A DNA stretch of 36,650 nucleotides from Spirochaetales bacterium (lineage in GTDB: Bacteria; Spirochaetota; Spirochaetia; SZUA-6; JAFGRV01), in the NCBI GenBank assembly GCA_016928415.1, contig JAFGKU010000181.1:1-36650 (forward strand). Reading direction: 5' to 3'. Below are positions 1 through 5,229 of the stretch, in pieces. A program made the position numbers and the translations under genes. The notes beneath the pieces are model-generated. The model was not told the origin of the DNA, searched no databases, and saw nothing but the letters and a program-made list of their open reading frames with translations. How positions within the stretch are numbered: position 1 is the stretch's first letter; the number at the start of each line of letters is the position of its first letter.

Positions 1-1926
1 GGGATCCTGGAATACCATCTTGTCATAACCGGCCGGTCCGGCAATGGTGAGGAGTTTGCCCGCAGGCAGTTTGCTGCGCATGGTCTGGAGAAGCAGCGTC
101 CAGTTTTGCTTGTCTTCCGGTCCAGCGGGGTTGCCAGTGTCATTGGGATTGTCGACAAGGTCGGGGTCCCTCGGTATGCCTGGGTATTCCCAGTCAATGT
201 CAACACCGTCGAAGAACGGGTAGGTATTGAGGAACGCGACGCAGCTGTCGGCAAACGCGTTTCGTGTGGCATCCGTGCTGGCTATGGTGTGGAATTCACC
301 TGATAGCGTCCAGCCGCCCACTGAGATAAGTATTTTCACCTCCGGGTGAGCCGCCTTTTGTACGGCGAACGAGCCGAACGTGCCGGCATATCCGTCCACG
401 ACCGATCCGGTGGCAGCCCATGAATCGAAGAGGGCAATCTGGCCGCCGGAGGTCCGCGCGAAGGCATACAGCACGTGCGTTATGGAATTCCACGGTATGT
501 TGGAGGGGTAATACATGTTATGCGCCGAATAGATGCTCCATTCGGTGTAGTACCCGACAATGCGTTTAACGCTGACGTTTCCGGCAGGCGTCGGGGTTCT
601 CGTCGGTGTGGCTGTTGGGGTTGCTGTGTTCTGGGTGGGACTTGTTGGTGTCGCGGTAACCGAACCGGTTACCGTGCCCCAGAGTTCCCATTCGGCCAGT
701 TGGAGAATCGTTCCCGAGTTGTTCGTCATGTTCAGCCGGTAGTAGTTGTAGGATGTTGAGTTGGAGAAAGTGAATGTCCTCAGCTGGAACCTGTTGGGGA
801 AGTCCTCGCCGCTTCGCGAATCGAGGGTAACCCAGCTGGAACCGTTCGTCGAACCCTGCAGGGTCCACGTATACGGGTCCCTTTCGGCAGCGTCGTTTGC
901 CGAGGTAATGGTGTACTGGGTAACCACGGACAGGGAGGTTTGCGAGAGTTGCACCCATCCCGAAGCGTGGAATGTCAGGTATTTTGTGGAAGAGGAATTA
1001 TCGATCAATTTATCAATTTCCTCGCCGGATGGTGAATCGTAATACTGGGCGGAAACGGTTCCGGCCAGGTTCGTTATATCCACAAGATTCGTTACGGGTG
1101 TCGGCGTATTGACCGTCACCGATGTGTTGCTGGGGGTAGGTGTATTAACGGTTCCGCCGGTTGTTCCCCAGAGTTCCCATTCGGCCAGTTGGAGAATCGT
1201 CCCGGAATTGTTCGACATGTTCATCCTGTAATAGGTGTAGGCGGTTGAGTTGGCAAATGTGAATGACCGCGTCTGGAACCTGTTGGGGAAGTCCTCGCCG
1301 CTTCGTGAATCAATGGTTGTCCAGGTGGAGCCGTTGTTCGAACCCTGGAGGGACCATGTATACGGGTCCCTTTCGGCCGCGTCATTGGCGGATGTTATTG
1401 TGTACTGCGTAATGACGGATGTGGTTGTCTGCGAGAACTGGACCCATCCGGATGCGTGGAAGGTCAGGTATTTGGTGGAAGAGGAATTGTCGATCAATTT
1501 GTTGATGTCTTCCCCGGAGGGTGAATCAGTGTATTGCGCCGAAATGGTGCCGGGCAGGTTGGTTATGTCAACAAGGGTGGTCCCTTGCGTGGGTGTCGGT
1601 GTCGAGGTTGAAACCGCCTGTGTCCGTGTCGGGGTTGAAGTGTTGACTGACTGCGTCCATGTCGGTGTAGATGTGGCAACCGCCTGTGTCGGAGTGGCCG
1701 TGGCAGAGGTGCCTCCTGCAATCCATAACGCAGGCACATTGGATGGTTCCCATCCCGGCAGTGAAGTATGGGATTGCCGGCATGTGTAACTCGCTCCATT
1801 GTAGGTTACCACGGTCCCGGCCGAATAATACGTGTAGGGTGCCCATTCGGCGGCATTGAGGACCGTCGTAATGAGCATTAATAATAAGGCCAGGCAAAAA
1901 ATAAAACTTTTTTTCTTTAGAGGCAT
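1..1926 (-). CDS. Secreted GH18 chitinase-like glycoside hydrolase with CBM5/12 and two F5/8C domains (3' end outside window)
   Basis: The frame is open from an ATG at 1926 to the left edge (642 codons, no stop), so the C-terminus is missing. Residues 1-26 form a signal peptide (basic start, hydrophobic core, cleavage near NAA). Residues 27-68 fit a CBM5/12 chitin-binding module (AEWAPYTYYSAGTVV..., W59, W68). A Thr/Pro-rich linker leads to two F5/8 type C (discoidin) domains at about 118-255 and 281-419. A second TPT linker precedes a GH18 domain from about 455, with the SVGGW motif and DGVDIDWE at 573-580; E580 is the expected general acid of the DxxDxDxE motif. The family hydrolyses chitin or other N-acetylglucosamine beta-1,4 polymers; here the enzyme would act outside the cell. 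A GAAAGGAAAA ribosome-binding site precedes the ATG. Fold and motifs are clear; the exact substrate is inferred. Confidence 0.93.
   Translation of the reverse strand, partial: MPLKKKSFIFCLALLLMLITTVLNAAEWAPYTYYSAGTVVTYNGASYTCRQSHTSLPGWEPSNVPALWIAGGTSATATPTQAVATSTPTWTQSVNTSTPTRTQAVSTSTPTPTQGTTLVDITNLPGTISAQYTDSPSGEDINKLIDNSSSTKYLTFHASGWVQFSQTTTSVITQYTITSANDAAERDPYTWSLQGSNNGSTWTTIDSRSGEDFPNRFQTRSFTFANSTAYTYYRMNMSNNSGTILQLAEWELWGTTGGTVNTPTPSNTSVTVNTPTPVTNLVDITNLAGTVSAQYYDSPSGEEIDKLIDNSSSTKYLTFHASGWVQLSQTSLSVVTQYTITSANDAAERDPYTWTLQGSTNGSSWVTLDSRSGEDFPNRFQLRTFTFSNSTSYNYYRLNMTNNSGTILQLAEWELWGTVTGSVTATPTSPTQNTATPTATPTRTPTPAGNVSVKRIVGYYTEWSIYSAHNMYYPSNIPWNSITHVLYAFARTSGGQIALFDSWAATGSVVDGYAGTFGSFAVQKAAHPEVKILISVGGWTLSGEFHTIASTDATRNAFADSCVAFLNTYPFFDGVDIDWEYPGIPRDPDLVDNPNDTGNPAGPEDKQNWTLLLQTMRSKLPAGKLLTIAGPAGYDKMVFQDP
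672..1086 (-). repeat. F5/8C (discoidin) domain, copy 2
   Basis: This encodes residues about 281-419 of the GH18 protein. It is closely related to copy 1 in both protein and DNA; for example the stretch coding for TILQLAEWELWGT and the stretch coding for SRSGEDFPNRFQ recur in both. Such domains usually bind carbohydrate or surfaces. The high DNA identity points to recent internal duplication or ongoing conversion. Confidence 0.85.
1162..1575 (-). repeat. F5/8C (discoidin) domain, copy 1
   Basis: This encodes residues about 118-255. It starts with LVDITNLPGT and ends with WELWGTT, matching LVDITNLAGT...WELWGTV in copy 2. It is the domain nearer the N-terminus and follows the first Thr/Pro linker. 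Confidence 0.85.
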
Positions 1927-2168
1927 TTTAATTTTCCTTTCATTTAATTCCCATTTTGTAATTCCCTTTTGGTGGATTCCCGTATAAAGAATCCACGGTA
2001 ACTCTTCAGGTCATCTATAAAACAGAGGCTTGAATCGTTACATGTGATTATTAGACCATCGCACCTCCTTTCCCGACAGGAATGATGGGGATGTTTGGTT
2101 TTTTTTCCCGCCAGATGAAAATGCCGAATAAAGTTTTTTGTTAGTTGGATTTTAGAATCAACTAACTA
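1927..2168 (-). promoter_or_regulatory. Long structured 5' leader of the chitinase-like gene
   Basis: About 240 nt separate the predicted transcription start from the ATG at 1926. The leader holds a hairpin with 8-bp arms at 1972-1979 and 1989-1996 (GTGGATTC/GAATCCAC) and one at 2141-2165 (TTAGTTG/CAACTAA, extendable with a bulged G). It also holds an AAAGGAGGTGCGATG sequence that starts a two-codon reading frame (Met-Val-stop) near 2058. I could not match it to a known riboswitch; conserved c-di-GMP-I aptamer sequences were not found by eye. The rest of 2169-2329 is AT-rich with no gene seen. Confidence 0.4.
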
Positions 2169-2174
2169 ATTAGT

Positions 2175-2203
2175 ATTATATAATTGATTTGGTAAAAACA
2201 CAA
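2175..2203 (-). promoter_or_regulatory. Predicted sigma70-type promoter of the chitinase-like gene
   Basis: On the minus strand a TTGTGT -35 (2203-2198) is followed by a 17-nt spacer and a perfect TATAAT -10 (2180-2175). The start point would be near 2168, at the edge of the hairpin at 2141-2165. Confidence 0.55.
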
Positions 2204-2329
2204 GTTTTATTTTTTATAAAATGGATGTTTTAGATCAAGGTTTGTTCACTAAATCAAAAACTGGAAATCTTCGCGGCGCTCATGTGCTTTTTCATTGAAA
2301 ATATTTTATAGTATATAAACGGGGAAACA

Positions 2330-2671
2330 ATGCCTTTTGTCGGGATATTCTGGTATCTTGAAGACAATCTGCTCTTTACCAAAAAGGAACTTCCATCGCC
2401 TGAAATAGAAACGGAAATCTCCATTGATTCCCGGTATTCGCATTTCGATACCTGGGAGGAAGTGAGGGCGAAAATCCCCGTGCTCCGTGACATCGAAGAA
2501 TACGATTCGGTTCCGCGTGGCCGCATTGTTTTCCTCAAGGCGGAAGGTACCTTCAGGATCTATCACGGCGTTCAATTGCATAAGAAAGTGTTGAAAGCGC
2601 TTGTTGACGAATTTGATTTATCGGGAAGCCCCTGGGAAGCGATGTCCGATGAACACTACCTCCCGTTCTAG
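2330..2671 (+). CDS. Conserved-looking protein of unknown function (113 aa)
   Basis: I do not recognise this small soluble protein. It has no signal peptide or membrane segment and is acidic, with a compact mixed alpha/beta appearance: N-terminal MPFVGIFWYLEDNLLF, central SRYSHFDTWEEVR, and a GRIVFLKAEGTFRIYHG stretch that looks like a beta hairpin. An upstream GGGGA lies at suitable spacing from the ATG. Codon use resembles neighbouring real genes. The GH18 gene diverges upstream and the gene at 2779 lies downstream behind its own promoter, so this gene appears monocistronic. Confidence 0.7.
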   Translation: MPFVGIFWYLEDNLLFTKKELPSPEIETEISIDSRYSHFDTWEEVRAKIPVLRDIEEYDSVPRGRIVFLKAEGTFRIYHGVQLHKKVLKALVDEFDLSGSPWEAMSDEHYLPF

Positions 2672-2717
2672 TGGGAATACGCCTGCTTGTAGTCGATCAA
2701 AACCTCATCCGCTTCTT

Positions 2718-2746
2718 TTGACAAATCAACCGGGATGGACTAAACT
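2718..2746 (+). promoter_or_regulatory. Sigma70-type promoter before the 2779 gene
   Basis: TTGACA at 2718-2723, a 17-nt spacer and TAAACT at 2741-2746. The start would lie near 2753, giving a ~25-nt leader with a GGAGGT ribosome-binding site before the ATG at 2779. No convincing separate promoter was seen before the tRNA locus, so this promoter may also drive it. Confidence 0.65.
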
Positions 2747-2778
2747 TCATTGGAAACAGGAGTATTGGAGGTCACTCA

Positions 2779-3522
2779 ATGGCTGGAAGACAAATTAAAC
2801 TGAACCAGATAATCGCCATAGGCAACGGGGAAAAGAGCCGGGCCAAGAAGGTGCTCACTTCGATATACCAGAAACTCGACAAGGATGCCCTTTTTTCAGG
2901 CATTTCAAAAACATATGAACCGATGGATGAGGAGGGCGAACAGCTTCCCAAGGATGAGAAGTATGTCCAGGTAACGGTAAAGAATGCCATTGCGGAGGTG
3001 ACGGATGCGTTAAAGGACATGTTCAACATAGTCGCCACCCAGGACCTGGCCAATTGCGTAGCCAGGGCCAACATAGTGGTTGACGGCAAAACATTGCTGG
3101 AGGAAGTTCCGGTTACCCATATGCTGTTTCTGGAAAAACAGCTGGAAGACCTCAACACGTTCATCAACACGCTCCCCGTTCTGGACCCGTCGGAAAAATG
3201 GACCTTTAATGCGGAGGCTAACTGCTATATAAGCGAGGAGAAGAAAAGTATCCGGACGAAAAAAGAGCCGCAGGTCATCGTGAAATACGAGGCCACGGAC
3301 AAGCATCCGGCCCAGACCGAGCTTATTTACATCGACAAGCCGGTCGGGTACTGGCACACGGTGAAATTTTCGGGCGCCATCTCAAAGAAAGAGAAAGATG
3401 CCCTTCTGGAAAAGGTGAGAAACCTGCAAAAGGCGGTTAAATTCGCCAGGGAGGAAGCGAATAATACGGAGATCGGCAAGTCGGAATACGGTGACCGGAT
3501 TTTAAAATATTTATTTGAATAA
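2779..3522 (+). CDS. Conserved protein of unknown function, DUF7873-like (247 aa)
   Basis: The protein closely resembles, from memory, a family of unknown function common in actinobacteria (labelled DUF7873). Shared hallmarks are KSRAKKVLT, the SGISKTYEPMDEEGEQLP segment, DGKTLLEEVPVTHMLFLEKQLEDL, LPVLDP, EATDKHPAQ, PVGYWHTVKFSG and KAVKFAREEAN. It is soluble, with no signal peptide or membrane segment, and full length for the family. GGAGGT lies 7 nt before the ATG. The stop is 75 nt upstream of the first permuted tRNA half with no clear promoter between, so the two may be co-transcribed down to the terminator at 3914-3953. Its function is unknown; a link to RNA or tRNA is only suggested by position. 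The patchy phylogenetic spread suggests horizontal transfer. Confidence 0.88.
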   Translation: MAGRQIKLNQIIAIGNGEKSRAKKVLTSIYQKLDKDALFSGISKTYEPMDEEGEQLPKDEKYVQVTVKNAIAEVTDALKDMFNIVATQDLANCVARANIVVDGKTLLEEVPVTHMLFLEKQLEDLNTFINTLPVLDPSEKWTFNAEANCYISEEKKSIRTKKEPQVIVKYEATDKHPAQTELIYIDKPVGYWHTVKFSGAISKKEKDALLEKVRNLQKAVKFAREEANNTEIGKSEYGDRILKYLFE

Positions 3523-3530
3523 AAGAGGAA

Positions 3531-3558
3531 GTCTTTTTGGGGGCAACCCCTCAAAGAC
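3531..3558 (+). other. GNRA-capped hairpin upstream of the permuted tRNA locus
   Basis: GTCTTT (3531-3536) pairs with AAAGAC (3553-3558). Inside, GGGG (3539-3542) pairs with CCCC (3547-3550) around a GCAA tetraloop, with a small internal loop between the helices. No T-run follows, so it is not a classical terminator. It could protect the end of the upstream mRNA or be part of the pre-tRNA 5' flank. Just downstream, CTAAG (3560-3564) can pair with CTTAG (3577-3581). Confidence 0.6.
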
Positions 3559-3595
3559 CCTAAGTTTAAACTCAGTCTTAGACTAAAAATGAATG

Positions 3596-3681
3596 GTGAT
3601 ACGGGTTGAGGGGCCCGTGCAGGTTCGAATCCTGCTCCCCGCAATCGGGTGGGGATGGCGGAACGGCAGACGCGGTATCAC
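3596..3681 (+). tRNA. Circularly permuted tRNA gene 1 (leucine-like, class II)
   Basis: The 3' half comes first: anticodon-stem strand GATAC (3598-3602), a long variable arm (GGG...CCC, 3603-3618), T arm GCAGG-TTCGAAT-CCTGC (3619-3635), acceptor strand TCCCCGC (3636-3642) and A73 (3643). A 5-nt linker (3644-3648) leads to the 5' half: acceptor strand GTGGGGA (3649-3655), T8 G9, D arm GCG-GAACGGCAGA-CGC (3658-3673), G26 and GTATC (3675-3679). The acceptor strands give 7 pairs (one G-U). GTATCAC (3675-3681) is perfectly complementary to GTGATAC (3596-3602). The D arm, variable arm and A73 are leucine-like. CCA is not encoded. The anticodon is uncertain: after the 7-bp helix the 5' half continues GTTCAAAT (3682-3689), holding either UCA or CAA. 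Strict 5-bp numbering would break the U33 rule. The break lies in the anticodon loop. Confidence 0.85.
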
Positions 3682-3758
3682 GTTCAAATCAGGCTTAGAT
3701 TATTCCTCTAATTTAAGCATTCTTGCTGTTGCCGCAATCAAACGGCAGGGCGCGGGCA
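3682..3758 (+). other. Spacer between the two permuted tRNAs, with two hairpins
   Basis: This 77-nt spacer carries the 3' flank of tRNA 1 and the 5' flank of tRNA 2. TTAGA (3695-3699) pairs with TCTAA (3707-3711), and TGCCG (3730-3734) with CGGCA (3743-3747). TTCA (3683-3686) can pair with TGAA upstream of tRNA 1 (3590-3593), continuing the anticodon helix after a small internal loop. GGGCA (3754-3758) can pair with TGCCC downstream of tRNA 2 (3864-3868). The spacer is too short to hold halves of two group I introns. Confidence 0.5.
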
Positions 3759-3859
3759 TAATCGATCGTGGGTTCGAATCCCACCCTTTGCACCGATCGG
3801 GCGGCGGATGAGCCCCATGGGTGCAAAGGTGGCCAAGCGGAAAGGCGGGTTATTACAGA
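3759..3859 (+). tRNA. Circularly permuted tRNA gene 2 (class I, amino acid uncertain)
   Basis: The 3' half is TAATC (3759-3763), a 4-nt variable region GATC, T arm GTGGG-TTCGAAT-CCCAC (3768-3784), acceptor strand CCTTTGC (3785-3791) and A73 (3792). A 30-nt linker (3793-3822) leads to the 5' half: GCAAAGG (3823-3829), T8 G9, D arm GCC-AAGCGGAAA-GGC (3832-3846), G26, GGTTA (3848-3852) and T32 T33. The acceptor strands pair perfectly, and the complement extends 3 bp into the linker (CCTTTGCACC with GGTGCAAAGG). GGTTA pairs with TAATC with one G-U. If the whole loop is in the 5' half it reads TTACAGA (3853-3859), anticodon ACA with purine 37. The D arm and 4-nt variable region resemble Cys/Gln tRNAs, but A73 does not fit Cys, so identity is open. 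CCA is not encoded as such. Confidence 0.83.
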
Positions 3860-3862
3860 TTG

Positions 3863-3898
3863 ATGCCCTGTCTTAAACGGATACCGTGCGGCATGACA
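3863..3898 (+). other. Possible H-type pseudoknot after permuted tRNA 2
   Basis: ATGCC (3863-3867) can pair with GGCAT (3890-3894) while TGTC (3869-3872) pairs with GACA (3895-3898), and ACGG-ATA-CCGT (3877-3887) forms an internal hairpin. The first helix competes with the alternative TGCCC/GGGCA (3754-3758) extension of the tRNA 2 anticodon stem, so the two states may be exclusive. It is short and not verified by covariation. Confidence 0.3.
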
Positions 3899-3913
3899 AT
3901 TCAGCAAGCATCC

Positions 3914-3953
3914 GGCCCCTTCTGGTAGGTTACAACCATTAGGGGCCTTTTTT
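3914..3953 (+). terminator. Intrinsic terminator of the permuted tRNA transcript
   Basis: GGCCCCT (3914-3920) pairs with AGGGGCC (3941-3947), followed by six T (3948-3953). TGGT (3923-3926) can pair with ACCA (3935-3938) inside the loop. It ends 21 bp before the next ATG, which has no visible promoter of its own, so some read-through may feed the radical-SAM genes. Confidence 0.88.
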
Positions 3954-3974
3954 ATCAAAGAGGATGGAAAGAAA

Positions 3975-5219
3975 ATGATAGCACCTTCCCGGCAGACCTT
4001 CTGGACGCGGAAGACAATCAACCTTCTCACGAACAGGGCCAAGGACACCACGTATCATTTTGCCCCGTTTCCCGAATACACTTTTAACAAGAATTACGGC
4101 ATTTACGTTCATGTGCCGTTCTGCCGATCTTTCTGCAGGTTTTGCCCGTATTACAAGGAAACGTATGATAGGGAATCCGAAGGCCGTTATGTGGCTGCCC
4201 TGGAACGGGAGATCGCCATCAGGGATTTTTCGGCACAGCCCAAATGGATGTACTTCGGGGGAGGAACGCCCAACACGCTGAGCCTGGGCAGCCTGGAAAG
4301 GATCCTGTCCGCCTTTTATAAAAAAGTGAGTGTCCGCAATATCGGTATGGAGGTATCCCCTGCGCAGCTGGATGAATCCTATTTGAAGGGGCTGGCCGGA
4401 ATGGGTATCAGGAAGGTGAGCATCGGCATAGAAAGCTTTTCCCGCGAATTGCTGAAGCGGGAAAACCGGTCAGCAATAACGGTGAGGGAAGCGGCGTGGC
4501 TCCTTGAACAGACGGAAAAGGCCGGGCTGTGGGTCAACATTGATATGATGGTGGGTTTTGAGAACCAGAAGGTCTACCATTTCAGGAAGGATATGGATGC
4601 CATCCTGCGTCTGCGCCCCAACCAGCTGACCATTTACCCCGTCATGACGATCCGCGGAACGCAGATCAACAGGCAGACCATGGATGACCTTGTGCAGTTC
4701 AGGATAATCGAACAGGCCGACAGGCGATTGAAGCGGGAAGGTTACAGGAGGAAGACGCTCTGGACGTTCGGCCGGGATTCGGGCCTTTACGATTCCTCCT
4801 ACGATGAACTGGGCAGCGACTACATGGGGTTTGGTCCGAGCGGCATTTCATCCACCCGGGGATGGGTGGCGGTGAACCTTCCTCTTGACGGATACCTGAA
4901 GTCCATGGAGGAGAAAAAGCACAGGGCCTTTGTCAACCGTCATGTCAAGATTTCAGCGCATGAGGCCTGGCGTCGCTTCGGCATGATGCTTTACGAGAGG
5001 AAACTCGGGAAACGCCTCTCCTATCCGCTCTACATGAACCTGTTTATATCGTTCCTGCAAATGTCCGGCTATGCCTTTTTCGGCCGCCTGACACCGAAGG
5101 GCTATTTATACGCGCACCGCCTGACCAAGGCTGTCGTGGAGACCAAGTCGTTTCCTCTGCAGCATCATGGCTGTGTCGCCAACTGGAGTGAATATGAAGA
5201 TTACGCACGGAAAGAATAA
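3975..5219 (+). CDS. HemN/HemW-like radical SAM enzyme
   Basis: This 414-residue protein has the radical-SAM cluster motif CX3CX2C at C50, C54 and C57 (VPFCRSFCRFCPYY), followed by MYFGGGTPN (92-100), typical of the coproporphyrinogen dehydrogenase / HemW group. Further family-like segments are RKVSIGIESF and a Tyr/Gly-rich YMGFGPSGIS stretch near the substrate side. It would bind a 4Fe-4S cluster and S-adenosylmethionine in the cytosol. No other haem genes are nearby, so anaerobic coproporphyrinogen oxidation, haem chaperoning or another radical reaction are all possible. An unusual ~40-residue N-terminal extension precedes the usual YVHVPFC start. A GAGGATGGAAAG ribosome-binding region precedes the ATG. 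The next gene, also radical SAM, starts 10 nt after the stop and probably shares the transcript. Confidence 0.88.
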   Translation: MIAPSRQTFWTRKTINLLTNRAKDTTYHFAPFPEYTFNKNYGIYVHVPFCRSFCRFCPYYKETYDRESEGRYVAALEREIAIRDFSAQPKWMYFGGGTPNTLSLGSLERILSAFYKKVSVRNIGMEVSPAQLDESYLKGLAGMGIRKVSIGIESFSRELLKRENRSAITVREAAWLLEQTEKAGLWVNIDMMVGFENQKVYHFRKDMDAILRLRPNQLTIYPVMTIRGTQINRQTMDDLVQFRIIEQADRRLKREGYRRKTLWTFGRDSGLYDSSYDELGSDYMGFGPSGISSTRGWVAVNLPLDGYLKSMEEKKHRAFVNRHVKISAHEAWRRFGMMLYERKLGKRLSYPLYMNLFISFLQMSGYAFFGRLTPKGYLYAHRLTKAVVETKSFPLQHHGCVANWSEYEDYARKE

Positions 5220-5229
5220 GGAACAGGGA

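Noticed and set aside
106-1859. Plus-strand and alternate-frame reading frames opposite the chitinase
   Set aside because: They are shadows of a repetitive Thr/Pro-rich coding strand; only the minus-strand frame shows signal peptide and domain motifs.
3649-3792. A conventional intron-containing tRNA formed by D-arm 1 and T-arm 2
   Set aside because: The acceptor strands GTGGGGA and CCTTTGC do not pair, nor do GTATC and TAATC. Each half pairs perfectly with its permuted partner instead.
3793-3822. Hammerhead ribozyme in the tRNA 2 linker (GGATGAG)
   Set aside because: The full CUGAUGA and GAAA core elements are absent.
3596-3859. Permuted (two-piece) tmRNA
   Set aside because: Both units have full D arms and anticodon stems and lack an Ala-type G3-U70 acceptor and a tag-coding region.
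3523-3905. Permuted group I introns flanking the tRNA halves
   Set aside because: The inter-tRNA spacer is only 77 nt and would have to hold parts of two introns; I could not identify the P4/P7 core sequences. A covariance search could still overturn this.
3593-4051. Open frames on both strands across the tRNA locus
   Set aside because: They run through conserved tRNA arms, lack ribosome-binding sites and have no recognisable protein features.
5167-5229. Longer N-terminus for the second radical-SAM protein
   Set aside because: The extra residues precede the domain start and overlap the upstream gene; the ATG at 5230 has the better ribosome-binding site.
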